Shown piece after piece: positions 24,001-36,149 of a stretch of DNA of 64,000 nucleotides (position 1 is its first letter; every line of letters begins with the position of its first letter). Made by a program: the position numbers and the translations under genes. This stretch comes from Pyrus communis (taxonomy: Eukaryota; Streptophyta; Magnoliopsida; Rosales; Rosaceae). The notes under the pieces are model-generated. The model searched no databases and had not been told where the DNA came from. It worked only from the letters and a program-made list of their open reading frames with translations. The DNA lies in NCBI RefSeq assembly GCF_963583255.1, contig NC_084804.1:32962953-33026952 (forward strand), in the 5' to 3' direction.

Positions 24001-24599
24001 CTAAGTTGGCATGATGTGGCAGATGGATATCCATGTGTGCAAGTTTTGGAGGAGTGGGCTGACGTGTAACAGGGTCTACTAATGCCACATCAGCATTTAA
24101 TAAACCAATGGATGGAAAATGTAACGGAGGTATTATTTTGAAATAAAATAGTACGTGAGGTATGAAAGTGAAATGTTTTGAAGATGTTGTAAGGAATAGA
24201 AATAAATCTCAAACCTGAGGTATGAAAGTGTAATTTACTCTTTAAAAAAAAAAAAAGTATATGACGACTTTTATAAGTGCTAATAACAATTTCTTTTTTA
24301 TAGGAGTTTGATGTGGATGTTTGTTGTGATTTTTTAGTGGTTCTATATCACAGGATAGTCATCATCAAAAGTGGGATTCACATTTATGACATGTAAGAAA
24401 AAACCATAACGCCTTCCACAGTAGGCCAGAAAAAGCGAGTAAGATACCGATATAATGAAATCATATAAGAATCATACTTTATTAAACTTGCACTAATATA
24501 GCAGTGGTGTAATATAAATCAAACTGAAGATGCCTAATTTTATAGGTATCACACTCAAATAAACCACTGTGAAAGGCCTAAGAGTCCGTCTGGTAACAA

Positions 24600-25060
24600 T
24601 ATAAATTTGTGTTTGGTTGTAATGGTGGCGGTAGTAGTAGAGATGGTGGTTGAGACGAAATTGGTGTTGGTACCAATGATGGTTGGAATGGTGGTAGTAG
24701 CGAGGATAATGGGGTGGAGATGGTGGAGGTGGTGGTGGCCATAGTGTGGATAATGAGGTGGAGAATGTGGTGGTGGTGGTAGTGGTGGCTGCAATAGTGA
24801 GATGGTAGAGGTGGTGATAACTATAGTGGCGAGAGTGATGGCAGTCGATAATATGGTGGTGGTGGAAGTGTAAGTGGTAGTTGTCATGGTGAGACAGTGG
24901 CGCTTGTGTTGGTTGTGGTGACGGTGAGACGGTGGATGATACGGTGGTAGCAACAATTGCAGGTGGAAGGTGGTTGTGTCAAAGATAATGATGGTGTGGT
25001 GATTATGGTGAGACAATAGAAAAATGTTGTGGTGGTGGCAAGGATAGTGACGATGGTGGT
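24600..25060. repeat. GTGGTG-rich imperfect microsatellite/minisatellite
   Basis: About 450 bases dominated by GTGGTGG, ATGGTGG and AGTGGTGG units; the opposite strand reads as His/Thr/Ile-rich nonsense over 153 codons (24555-25016). No protein is proposed. From 24241 to 27707 I see no gene. Confidence 0.8.
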
Positions 25061-25284
25061 TTTATTTATTTATATTAAAACTCTAACTTAGGATAAATAC
25101 TGAAAGTAAAGGAAAAATCATGCATATGCACCCTTGTTGGGGTTCTTCAAAATTTAGGATAAATACTGTTTTTTGCATTTTTTATTTTCGGCGTTTATTT
25201 TCACAAAACAGTAAGCCAAACGCATTTTTATCCATTTTTCGTATCTGCGAAATTCAAAACTATTTTTCAAAAGGCTAACGAAGG

Positions 25285-25421
25285 GATGACACTTAATATT
25301 ATGATTTAATGATATTTTTTTCACTTATAAGTAAAATTTTAAGTTTGAATCTCATTAATGACAAGTTCAATACTAATTTATTACATCACTTTTAGTGTAT
25401 ATCTCGTTATACAAAAAAAAG
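25285..25421 (+). mobile_element. Diverged tRNA-derived SINE
   Basis: gatgacacttaatattatga, cacttataagtaaaa, ttaagtttgaatctcatt and a final ttatacaaaaaaaa give the same order of blocks as the SINEs at 5027 and 8073, but much decayed. Confidence 0.45.
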
Positions 25422-25618
25422 GAATATAAAGCGATCTCAAAGGCAAAATCGTAGGCAAAGAAGAAAAAGTGACGGGCTCCACCAAGGCTACAAACAAATA
25501 CTCAAAGACAAATAAGCAAAACTGGCATACAATGTTGGTTGATAGTTCTTTGTAAACAGAGCACACAATTTGTTTTCATCAATAGAATGATGTGCACATT
25601 TTTGTTCTCCTAGATTGA

Positions 25619-25777
25619 GAGACTCTTTTAAAAGTGAGCCTCTTTATAAATTGTCACCTTTTTATAAACTGTCACATCATGTTTTTCGCATAATATTTTA
25701 TAATTTTGATGCGAAAATTGACGTTAAACTGTGAGATGACAGATAATTCATAAAGAATCTTACTTTGAGAGAGTCTC
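25619..25777. mobile_element. Short MITE with about 30-60 bp inverted ends
   Basis: Left gagactcttttaaaagtgag and the reverse complement of the right end, gagactctctcaaagtaaga, stay alignable through ctttataaatt / ctttatgaatt and ctgtcac. The whole 159 bp can fold into a hairpin. Superfamily not assigned; no clear target duplication. Confidence 0.6.
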
Positions 25778-27707
25778 CTTGTCATTTCTCCATGTCTCCA
25801 TTCCAAGGTTGAGGGATTTAGTTTTCTATGCTTTTTGTTGATTTTCTTATGCTAAGAACCAGTTGTCTTACTAGTATCTATCGATCTAGTTGGTCCAAAG
25901 CCAACTTTTCTTTTCTTTTTTACCTTTTTCCATACCTTACGCTTGGTCTTATCCTTTGCAGGAAAATGATGTGTTCTTTTAGACAAGTGAAATTTACGTT
26001 ACACAAATTTAAATTGCAAAAATCGAAAAATAAGACTTAAAGCACATATGATGGAGGACATCCGCTCTTTGATCATGTGGCTGCTCTGCTCCTAGATATA
26101 TCAAAAAAATCGCGTTTACACTGCTATCATTATGTTGCTCCAAATCTGGCACTTTACTTCGTATACTATTATGTTCTATTACCCATTTCGTCAACTGAGT
26201 TTAGAAAAACGTGAAAGAAGTATAGTAAAAAGGTTAAAGAAATGGACTAAGATTCTCTCCTCGTCTTTTCATCCGCTTCCCTCCCCTTCTCTCACATTCT
26301 CTATTTTGTCTTTCTCTTTTTATATGAAATTAATATAATATGTTGATATGGCTTAACTGTAACCGTTTAAATAGAAGAGGAGTGAAGGGGAGGGAAAAAA
26401 AGGGAAGAGGTCTTTTCAACAATAAATATAGGAATAGGTTAGAGAAACTGTGAGTTTTAACAAGGGTAATTTTTGCAGAGTGCTAATAAACCCACCATAC
26501 TGACTTGTAAAATAACATCCAAGGACCAAAGCAAAAAAGAAAAAACAAGAACTTCTCTGCAACTATCTCAATTCCTCCAAATAAATATTTTCTTTATTTT
26601 CTATTCCTCTAGTTTAATCATATATAACAGTTGTTCAAAATATTTTATTAATGAAATAATTATTTTAAAAATTGAAAAACGAAATGGAAGACCATAAGAA
26701 GGAATTGGGGTTGCTGCGGATTTGGATTGGATCATGAGGATGAAATTTTGGAAATGTGTGGGACTTGGAGGAGGGGGGCGTGGGGCGTGGTTTGTGTTGG
26801 AGAGGGAAGGAAGGAAAGCTGCAATTGGTTAGAGATCTACAAAGTGACCGAATTCTAGAACTTAGGTGGAATAAAAATCGGGAAAGAAGGCCCCGGCGGT
26901 GAGTGGAAGCTCAGATGGGGTCATATAAAGGGCATTTTGGTGATAAAGTGGGCGAAAAAAAAACATTTTTGCATTTTAAATTTTTTTAAAAGGGGGTAAG
27001 ATAATAAAGTAGCTGGAGAAATAAGCAAATGAGGTGAGCTTATCAACACTCTTTTTTGCGGATTCAAACGTCCTCCCAAGTATTTACTGCTTCAGAAAAA
27101 CTAACAGCTCCCTCCTTCAACCTAGTTGATGAGAATCAGATTAAATAATGTGAAACACAGAAGAAGAGTACAAGGAGTAAGTGCGACATAACAAAGTGTT
27201 AACACCTGAGTTTCATCAATTGTCACTCTTGGATTGACTGAAGAGAATCGGTTGGAGCTTGTGAGGTGGTAGGTAGCCTAAACCTGATGTCAAATTTGAC
27301 ATCAGTTTATAGACAAGGTCTATCGTAATTACATTAACCTCACAACATCGTTCTTTTTGAGTTTCGGTCACACTTGCACATCGTGTTATTAATCCATACA
27401 TTATAATATAGGAAACAACAATTCGTATGTCGTAATTCACTTGTTATAGCACAAGTGAATTAGTTATAACAAGTTAAATTACTAAGCAATCATTGGTCAT
27501 ACAATGTCACAATTTTAGTATAACATGGTGACGCGATTCAAATCCAACACCTTACTAGTGAATTAGGATTTACTACTGCTCTGTCGTAACAACGAAAAAG
27601 AAAGTGCAGAATTAACTCACAGTTTGTGTTTGAAAAGGTGAACTTCTGAAAGTTAGCGAAACCGTTTTAACAAGTTTGGTTTGAAAGACCAGAGTGCAGT
27701 AATAACT

Positions 27708-29891
27708 TCAGAAGTTCACGTTATCAAACACGTTCAACTGGTCTTCACCCTGAAAAGATGTCTCTCCCAGCGAAGCATGAGGCTGACCGAACATAGAAGG
27801 AGGCTGAGTGTATGTAGAATCACGGTAATTCAATGGTTCGCCAAGATCATCCAGCTCCAAATATTGCTCATCGTCACCTAGTGGGATTTGACCCGGAGCA
27901 GAGACAGAATTTGGCAAACTGGAGAAACTACATCCTTCTTCACCGACTCTTGCTGCCTTGCCCAAATCTCCTAAATTGTCATACGTATAATTAATAACGA
28001 GATGAGGCGTTGCACTAGCATTTCCAATAGGAATGACATTACCAAGCTCCTGCAAATAATGAAGAAGTTCTACACATTAACATACTTTAGAAGTTCAAAG
28101 AACACTTGCAAGATAGTTTATTTGTACTAATGTACTTACGGATTTAATTTTGTTCTATAAACAGATATAGATGCATAAGATATTCAAGATGCTCTAGTAT
28201 ATAATGAAATTATCAAAAACGACATTCAAAACCATCAACTTCTCAAGGTACGCCATCTATTTATAAACTTGGACAGTCACGCCATCCAATTTTAAATTCT
28301 AGCTTCAAGAAATAACATTGGTATTATAATTATTAACAATGATTATATAGTCCCTGCTTCCACACAAAGGCTAATTTGTATCTTTCAACAACCTCTATGA
28401 CATCAGTGATAGAACTTCAGTCACAGAAAATATAGACGCTAACTCCTTGAATTCAACAAAATCTAACCTAACTCTATCTTGCCACATTATCACATATGCA
28501 TTGGAAAGCTATAGCATGAGCATAATGTCACAACATAAACATTTCTCAATTTTATAGTAGTGACGATTCCACCACTCAGAAAATGTAAATTCATTTCATG
28601 ATTGGTGGTTCCACTTACTATTAAATCATGAATGCTATAAACTACATGCAGAAAAGAGAGAAGGGCGTATTACACACCTCATTTTTTTCGTTTTCTTCAA
28701 ATAATGAAGGGCTTTCTTCTGAGAAGCAAGCCAACATTGACAGGATATCATCCTCAGAAGTATGAGGCTCCTCCACTGTAGCATGATTACTGGAAACCAG
28801 TTGGGAAACATTGCAAGAAAGTGGTACAATATCTGATATACACGATTCAGATGAAGGACCTATGCGTATACCATCATGGGTGTACGTGCTAGTAGTGATG
28901 GAACTATTGTAGTCACTCGGCAGAACAAGGTTTGGTACAGGCATATTTGCATGTGGGACTGCTTCTGAACAATTTTCAGCCTCATCATCACTCCAGTCTT
29001 CCTCCATAAGGGGCGCACCATATTGTGCACCATTTCTCGGCCCTGGCCCTTCTTTTTGAAAAATGGTACAGAGCACATACGATTCCTGCAATATGAGAAA
29101 GACAGAAAAAGTAATCAACACCAACTAGCCATCCAAAGCAGTATAAGAAATTGTACAAAGTAACAGTTCGATTCAGAAGCATGAAAAAATTCTAATCAGC
29201 TGAAACATTAAAGAATAACAAATCTTTACAAAAGGAAAGTATATTACAAACTCAGTGCAGATTGACAAACAAATTTTACAGAAACCAAGGAAGAATACAA
29301 AATTATGAGAGGAAGAGTATCATCTACCTGAGGCACACCCCGATTAGCTAGGTCCTTAGATTCAAGCCTATACTCATGCATAACCCAGTCTGTTCGATCT
29401 CCTTTTGGAGCTCGACCTGTATGAAAAACCAATGTTTTTATCTTGCCCGCAACTTCACCATTGTAAAGAACAGATCTGTCATTTCCTGTGGCTTTCCAGT
29501 AACCACATTCAGTAGTACGTTTTGTTCTAACCCCAGTTGGGTACTTCCTTTCTGTTGGACAAAAGAAGTACCATTTTAAATCTCCACTTTGCCAACTAGA
29601 TTTGCCTGAAAAATAAAAGCACAACACAGTCAGAAACATATTACAAAGCAGGAAACCCAAGGCTAATTACAATAACAAGGTATATAAAATAAAGACAAGA
29701 AAGAAAATAAGTTAGAATGACATATTACCTGGAAGATCCCAAGGAGCGTACTTATGAATGTCGACCTCTGCAACGAAGTTATAACGGAGTCTTTTCCCCA
29801 TAACTTTCCTCTTCAAATAATATTGTACAAGCTCTACATCAGTTGGAGAAAACCGAAAACCAGGAGGCAACAATGATTTCCCTTTCCCCAT
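27708..29891 (-). CDS. NAC transcription factor, NAC082/NAC103-like
   Basis: Complete four-exon gene of 396 codons plus stop. Exons in coding order: 29891-29729, 29605-29328, 29085-28678, 28049-27708; all GT-AG, 1,191 bases in frame. Residues about 8-160 form the NAC domain: [20 protein letters not shown], then [70 protein letters not shown] and [20 protein letters not shown], followed by [14 protein letters not shown]. The last block is characteristic of the Arabidopsis ANAC082/ANAC103 group, which act in nucleolar or ER stress. The C-terminal half is acidic and Ser-rich, as expected for a transactivation region; no C-terminal membrane helix is visible. A 5' UTR intron is likely (see the uORF entry). 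DNA-binding factor acting in the nucleus. Confidence 0.94.
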
Positions 29892-30008
29892 TCACAATAT
29901 ACACGTCTCAACTATCTAACAATAACCTTAAAATCCCAATGTGGAAATTCCTCACAAGATGCGAAGAAAAATAAAGTATAGTCTTTTAAAACCAACCAGC
30001 ACGTCTCC

Positions 30009-30119
30009 TCAAGTCCAATGACGGAACAAGATCCTCCACAAACACCAGAGGCTACCTCGGTTCATAAAACAAAACAATCGAATAATTGATGGATGCTTGT
30101 TGTTGAGATCAAAAGACAT
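30009..30119 (-). promoter_or_regulatory. 36-codon upstream ORF in the NAC gene leader
   Basis: ATG at 30119, stop TGA 30011-30009, 118 bases upstream of the NAC start. The peptide starts MSFDLNNKHPSIIRLFCFMN and ends GSLWCLWRILFRHWT, a Trp/Leu/Arg-rich C-terminus that would sit in the ribosome exit tunnel at termination. Three much shorter ATG-stop frames precede it between 30120 and 30170. I recall that Arabidopsis ANAC082 has a uORF that represses the main ORF in a peptide-dependent way; identity of this peptide to that one is not verified. Confidence 0.6.
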
Positions 30120-30219
30120 TGGCTGCACTCCTGTTATCCAACATTATTAGACATACATACTCAGATTAAGCAGCAAATACCCAAAAAATAAATAAATAAA
30201 TAAATCAGAACTTGATATC

Positions 30220-30755
30220 TGCAAAACATAAATAGGGCAATGCACTTATTCAAATTGAGCAGATCAAAGCAACATATTTCACATTCAAAATAACAACCCT
30301 AAATGCAAACTAGAGACGATAATTTTAGACAAAAAATAAAACAAAAATACGAAAGAAAAAAAATAAAACCCAGATCGTTGAATTGAAACAATCACAAAAG
30401 CCGGACAAGAATAAAACCGAACAGAATTCTAGTCGCCAAATAAAGACAATTAGATGGAAATCAATGTACGTTGATCCCTTTTTATCATCTTTCCACATTC
30501 ACATCCAAATTTTACCAAATACTCTAGTAAGGGAGAGCGAAATTTGAACAGAGAGAAAAAAACCCTAAATCGAGGAAAAAGCAAAACATTTATATAGAGT
30601 ATAGAGCGAGAGAACGTGATCAGAAAATTAAACGGCGGCGATCATTAGGATTTCGCCGGAGGATGGAAAAAAAAAAAAAAGATGATCAAAACCTAAAAAG
30701 AAAACGAAAATGTTGAGGTCGACTGAAACAGCGAACGAAGAGAGAGAAACATACA
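30220..30755 (-). other. Likely 5' UTR intron of the NAC gene
   Basis: A good donor (CAGTT/gtatgtttct, near 30752) and an acceptor (gttttgcag/atatcaag, near 30222) flank an AT-rich stretch on the reverse strand. The upstream exon would lie around 30755-30880. This is inference from splice consensus only. Confidence 0.4.
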
Positions 30756-30929
30756 ACTGGCGACAGCAGATTGGACGGGGAGAATCGGCGGCGATTGCGC
30801 TGATGGGAGGGCGGAAGTGGAAGAGCCAACCAGAAGAAGAGAGCTGCTCCGGGCGAGTTCAGTGTACTTGTTTGTTCTCCATGATCGGGGTTTATGGGGT
30901 TTATATTTTTGAATTCGCTGCCAAACATA

Positions 30930-31074
30930 AAATTTTCATTTTATTTTTTATTTTATTTTTCAGGCATAACTCAATCGGGTTTTTCTGGCCCGGCCCAGAT
31001 GAGGATGGGCTTCAAAAATCCTCTGCCCAAATGCAGCCCGGACCTAGATCCTACGCTCCTTTTTTTTTTCTTTC

Positions 31075-31107
<33 letters not shown>

Positions 31108-32339
31108 AAACAAAAAGGGGAAGTCACGGTTATCTACTTTTTTCAGAGGTCACAAAGGCATTTCAGTCTCCCCCTGACCACTTCAAGTAGACTCACCAGC
31201 TTGGAGCCTCAAACTCGGAACCCATCTGTTTTATGTATTTTGGAAGCTATAATTCATGCCCTTATCACTGGATTATTTGTTGTGGTTCGAGAAGCTATAC
31301 TCCCTGAACTGATCTTCTTTCAACTTTCTTACTCAACTCTCAATTTTTTTTTTTTTAATACAAACCATATCAAACTCTTCATTCATGACATTCAACCTAA
31401 GACCTTTCATTAACTTAGCAATTTTTAATAGTTATGTCTTTGAAGTATCCATTTTTAGTAGGGCGGAAAGAAAAAAAAAACCTGAAGAACCCAAAAACCG
31501 AACTAAACCGAGGCAAAAAAAACCCCGAAGAAAACCGAGTTCACCAAAATCGAGGGAAACCAAACCAAAATCCGAAGCGACAATTTAAACACTAGGGACT
31601 AATGTGAAACTCAGAGTAACTAAAAAGACCAAAGTGAAATTTAGCACTGCAAATTTAATTGCAGCGCAAAGATAACATTGAATTCATTCAATTTATTTAT
31701 GAAATTAGCAATTAAAAATGTGAGTTTTCTAAATGTCGCACACCAATTTGTGAAAGAAATTTGTAATTAAGCAATCACATTGAAATTTGGAGAAATTATT
31801 AGATAGTAGTATATCATCGTGGCATTGACAGCTAGTAATTCCCATCAACAAATCATGACACGTAGCAAAGCTCACATCTTTGGCTTCCAGAAGAAGAACC
31901 AGCAGCTAAAGCGTCAAGCTTTGCGCCCTCCTTCCTCCATAGCCGTCAATATCAAGTTCAAAGTTGAGAAATTCCAACTCAAAGGTGTGCGATTTCTTCA
32001 TTTCATCAGCAATGGCGGCCCTTCATTCTCTTTCAGTAATCTCACGTGCTTTGTTTTTAGGGTTTTGTTTTTTCAGAAATTGAAAAATGCACCTTCTTTG
32101 ATCACTGAACACGCTAGGCACATCATGGTTTTCTCTTTTTTGTCCATGTTTCACCGAATCGCGTTCGTAACATTTTGATCCTTAATTTTTGGGGTCTTTT
32201 TTTAAATTTCATTTCATTTTTAATCTTTAAAAGAAGAAGCAAACTTGATCAACAATGGCGAAGATGGTTTCTGGTTTCAAACAATCGGAGATGAATCAGT
32301 TTGATCGTTCCTTGCTGCAATTGAATGGTCTTTTGGAGA
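30930..32339. other. Intergenic stretch with homopolymers
   Basis: Holds a T run of about 40 bases with one interruption (about 31058-31102), an A-rich segment (31470-31580) and AT-rich sequence. Two short open stretches at 31855-31985 and 32255-32343 look more GC-balanced and could be old exons; I recognise neither. Confidence 0.4.
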
Positions 32340-32344
32340 AGATG

Positions 32345-33067
32345 TGTTATGATCCACATCGACTACACTTATGGGGGTGTAGTGGTTCTTAAGTTTTAGG
32401 GGTCCTCTCACTTATTGGACTAATCTTTTGGTTCAACTCTTCCATGAGCTTAAGTACCTAACATTGGTACCATAATCTAGGTTCCCGATGCTGCGAAGAG
32501 GGCAACCTGGAAATGGCTACCTTAACGGGACAACCAAAGGGTGTACCACCATTAAGAGTGAAAGCCACCAGAGTAAAACCTGGTTTGGTACTGAGGTGAT
32601 TCTGAAAAAAGCTGCTATCAAAAAAAGCTGGAAGCTGTTTTTGTGTTTGGTAAACACTCAGCTTCAGCTTTTTTTCACAGTTTTGGGTGAAAAAAAGCCA
32701 AAAACAAGAAGCTGCAAAACCCAGCTTTGAAAAACCGGCTTTTTTTCACATCTGTTTTACATAAAAGTTTACCAAACACTCTAATACTGCTTTTTTTTTT
32801 TTCAAAAGCACTTTTACAAAAAAGTTTACCAAACACTCTGCTGCTTTATTTCACAGCTGCTTATTCTCACAGCACAGCAGAATCAGCTTTTTTTCAAAGC
32901 ACAGCAATACCAAACCAGCCCTAAAGGCCGTTGTGGGTGTCGGCTTCCGAAAGGTGTTATAATATTATGATCCCACATCGATTATATTTATGGATGTGTA
33001 GAGATTCTCCCATCTATTGGACTAGTCTTTTATGTTGAACTCTTTCCTTGGGCTTGAGTACCTAACA
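32345..33067 (+). mobile_element. TRIM-like LTR element with a MITE inside
   Basis: Short LTRs 32345-32463 (119 bp) and 32955-33067 (113 bp), both TGTTAT...CCTAACA, are flanked by a perfect 5-base target duplication AGATG (32340-32344, 33068-33072). Right after the first LTR comes TTGGTACCATAATC, a degenerate tRNA-Met-type primer-binding site. There is no coding sequence. Size and layout fit a TRIM (terminal-repeat retrotransposon in miniature). Without the MITE it is about 375 bp. Confidence 0.85.
32577..32921. mobile_element. Tourist-like (PIF/Harbinger) MITE inside the TRIM
   Basis: 345 bp with ends AACCTGGTTTGGTACT and, in reverse complement, GGGCTGGTTTGGTATT, flanked by TAA on both sides (32574-32576, 32922-32924). 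The interior is rich in aagctg / cagctt and ttaccaaacactc repeats that can fold on themselves. Confidence 0.75.
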
Positions 33068-33335
33068 AGATGGGTTTCGTTCGAATATGCTTCAGAGCCA
33101 ATTCCAGGAGATCTAGGACGGCACAACTCGGATCGGAACTCCCTCTGGATCCGATTCAAGGAGGAGGACCGAGAAAATGAGCTGGAAGTCAAACTTGTGA
33201 GCTTTGCCACGTGTTTTGTATTTGTTGGTGGGTATTATCTCAGTGCCACGTGGTGATATTGTACCATCTAATAATGTCTCTGAAATTTGAAACTACATGG
33301 ACAGAAATTAAACTTGGCTCAAATTTCGGGGGCCA

Positions 33336-34382
33336 TTTAATAAATAAAGTAAACAACTGAAGGTACTACGTAGATATTTTTGTATGTGATTCCAGCTTCA
33401 AAGAGAGACGGCAGTAGCGAAATCGTCTTTGAAGTCTTACCTTTCACTGGGAAATCGCCGCCCTACTCTGCATTTGATTCTTCACCGGTAACTTTCTCTC
33501 TCTCTCCCTCTGATTTTCCAATCTTCTGTTTGGTTTCCGAGAAAATCGAAAAGAAAAAGTTTATGATTTGGGTTCAATGGAGTGGGTGTTTCTAGGTTCT
33601 GGGATTTTCCAATCTCTCGCAAGTTGACAATGTTACTTCCTATTTCGTGTTTTCGATTCTTTTATGCTGTTTTTAATCAGAAATTAGAGCTTAATCACAT
33701 TAAATCTGATTGCTTAATCACCATTTTGGTCATAGTATTAATTTTGTGATTTTGCAGATTATTAAGCATTGCATTCTTGATTAGCTGCTTCTTTTTATTC
33801 TTGGAATTTGCGGAAGTGCAATGCATGCTATCATAACATAACATAAGTAAGGATGTGATATTCACACATTATTTTTTACTTCTTTCACACCTTTTTAGTT
33901 TTTTATCATCGGATCGGATAAATTGAAGAAGATCAACGGATAAAAATTAACAAGAAGTATGTGAGAAGTAAAAAAATGTATATGGATAGGATATCCTTAA
34001 ATAATATACAAATAAGAAATAAAATGTATCTAAATATAACAATGAACATGATCAAATAAGAATATGGATTGTTTTTTTTTTTTTTTTGTTTTATAGTACT
34101 ACGTTTTGAGAAATTTTGAATCGGATCGGTTTGGGACGAAAACAAAGTTGAGAGACCAAAGTAGGACAAAACAAAATTTAAGGGGGCAAATTTGAATTTA
34201 ATCTAGTTCTCAGCTCTTTGAATGCAGCGGCATTTTGATTGAGAGCAGCAGAGCTTTGGGTTTTGGCGAGTCGCTTATTACATAGGCTCTATTGGGATTT
34301 TCAGATTGATTGTTGCCGTTGCACAAACCCTAATTTTCTGTAGAATTTAATTAGCCACGACCCACCCAGGTACTTTCTGATT
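33336..34382 (+). repeat. Tandem duplication, copy 1 (leader/promoter of the cis-prenyltransferase gene)
   Basis: 1,047 bp unit beginning tttaataaataaagtaaa and ending cccaggtactttctgattt. It repeats at once as copy 2 with only scattered differences (by eye about 97-98% identity). It contains an exon-like segment (33394-33488) ending at TTCACCG/gtaact, and a second donor-like site CCCAG/gtactt near its end. It also holds a 71-codon frame of no known family that is preserved in both copies. Confidence 0.9.
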
Positions 34383-35420
34383 TTTAATAAATAAAGTAAA
34401 AAACTGAAGGTACTACGTAGATATTTTTGTATGTGATTCCAGCTTCAAAGAGAGACGGCAGTAGCGAAATCGTCTTTGAAGTCTTACCTTTCACTGGGAA
34501 ATCGCCGCCCTACTCTGCATTTGATTCTTCACCGGTAACTTTCTCTCTCTCTCCCTCTGATTTTCCAATCTTCTGTTTGGTTTCCGAGAAAATCGAAAAG
34601 AAAAAGTTTATGATTTGGGTTCAATGGAGTGGGTGTTTCTAGGTTCTGGGATTTTCCAATCTCTCGCAATTTGACAATGTTACTTCCTATTTCGTGTTTT
34701 CGATTCTTTTATGCTGCTTTTAATCAGAAATTAGAGCTTAATCACATTAAATCTGATTGCTTAATCACCATTTTGGTCATAGTATTAATTTTGTGATTTT
34801 GCAGATTATTAAGCATTGCATTCTTGATTAGCTGCTTCTTTTTATTCTTGGAATTTGCGGAAGTGCAATGCATGCTATAATAACATAACATAAGGATGTG
34901 ATATCCACACATTATTTTTTACTTCTTTCACATTTTTTTAGTTTTTTACCATCGGATCGGATAAATTGAAGAAAATCAACGGATAAAAATTAACAAGAAG
35001 TATGTGAGAACTAAAAAAAGGTATATGGATAGGATATCCTTAAATAATATACAAATAAGAAATAAAATATATCTAAATATAACAATGAACATGATCAAAT
35101 AAGAATATGGATTGTTTTTTTTTTTTTTTATAGTACTACGTTTTGAGAAATTTTGAATCGGATCGGTTTGGGACGAAAACAAAGTTGAGAGACCAAAGTA
35201 GGACAAAACAAAATTTAAGGGGGCAAATTTGAATTTAATCTAGTTCTCAGCTCTTTGAATGCAGCGGCATTTTGATTGAGAGCAGCAGAGCTTTGGGTTT
35301 TTGCGAGTCGCTTATTACATAAGCTCTATTGGGATTTTCAGATTGATTGTTGCCGTTGCACAAACCCTAATTTTCTGTAGAATTTAATTAGCCACGACCC
35401 ACCCAGGTACTTTCTGATTT
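34383..35420 (+). repeat. Tandem duplication, copy 2
   Basis: Second unit of the same repeat, ending at gtactttctgattt, after which the sequence is unique and leads into the gene at 36150. Differences from copy 1 include shorter T/A runs, loss of one AAGT near 33845 and single substitutions. Confidence 0.9.
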
Positions 35421-36149
35421 CTCTCGTCTTCTGTACCGTAATTATACATATTTTCTTATGTTTTTAATCCTCAAATTTGTTTAGTTGTTCATGGAATCCA
35501 AGTTTGTTCCTTTTTATCATTTCGTTAAGAAACAGTGCGCAAGTTGCGTTTTGTGAGCTCAAATGTTCGTTTGAGTTCTGCTGGGAAATGGGTTTTTGTA
35601 GAACACCCTCTGATGCAGTAACAGTGTTGTTCTGTGTGCTTCATTTCTCATGGTTTGTCGAAAAGGTTCTCCTTCTGAGAGATTTTTCCAAGTGCGGTGT
35701 ATTCAAGTGGTACTTCACATATCATACTACAAAGTGGAGGAAATGGTAAATTTTTTTTCATGTCCCTCCGCTTATATAATGACACGTGGAGCACCCACTT
35801 GAAACTGCCGGGCACTGAGAAAATTTCTCGTTCTTTTGAAGCACTGGATGTGTTTGATGAAATGCCTGACAGTGGGAATAGCTGGGTTCAGTTTGATGTG
35901 GAAAAATACAGACTTGATCATTATGCATTCTATGGCTGATGGTTCATGAATCTTTTGCGTTTTTGACGTTTAATAAGCTCTATTACATTTGAAGTTTCGG
36001 GCATTAAATTTGTTTTATAAGAAGGGGAGGGGAGCATGATTTTTGGGCGATGTTGCTGTAGATTCAGGAGTTTGGGATAAATTTTGTTTATTAACTAACA
36101 GGTCGTATCGGTTTTATCAGAGAACTCGACAGTTGTACGGGGCTCTAGG
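35421..36149 (+). other. Leader region of the cis-prenyltransferase gene
   Basis: Lies between the duplicated unit and the ATG at 36150. Several short frames (35477-35749, 35697-35939) lack any recognisable product and are taken as 5' UTR or intron. An acceptor-like taacag at about 36097-36102 could end a leader intron whose donor is the CCCAG/gtactt site at 35405. Confidence 0.4.

Larger units (their letters stand above)
19424..24240 (+). mobile_element. MuDR-type MULE with long TIRs and 9-bp target duplication
   Basis: 4,817 bp. Left TIR begins GGGTAAATTACACTTTCATA; the right TIR in reverse complement begins GAGTAAATTACACTTTCATA, and similarity extends about 200 bp through gctgacgtg. A 9-base direct repeat TTTAAAAAA flanks it (19415-19423 and 24241-24249), though this is low-complexity sequence. 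The interior carries a MuDR-like transposase reading frame in the forward direction (20464-22995) that is interrupted by stop codons. Confidence 0.9.
32258..33185 (+). pseudogene. Possible small host ORF split by the TRIM
   Basis: ATG at 32255-32260 opens MAKMVSGFKQSEMNQFDRSL... up to the AGATG target site; removing the TRIM and one AGATG continues the same frame (GFVRICFRANSRR...) for about 35 more codons to a TGA near 33178. I do not recognise the product, and a frame of about 65 codons may be chance. Listed because the join is in frame. Confidence 0.25.

Noticed and set aside
24555..25016. 153-codon reverse-strand open frame rich in His, Thr and Ile
   Set aside because: It is the translation of an imperfect GTGGTG repeat; no start context, no splice sites and no family resemblance.
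30710..31190. Two overlapping forward frames (155 and 98 codons) upstream of the NAC gene
   Set aside because: They run through a long T tract (poly-Phe) and overlap the NAC leader on the other strand.
35477..35939. 90- and 80-codon frames upstream of the cis-prenyltransferase
   Set aside because: They lie in the leader region, overlap in different frames, and have no homology I recognise.
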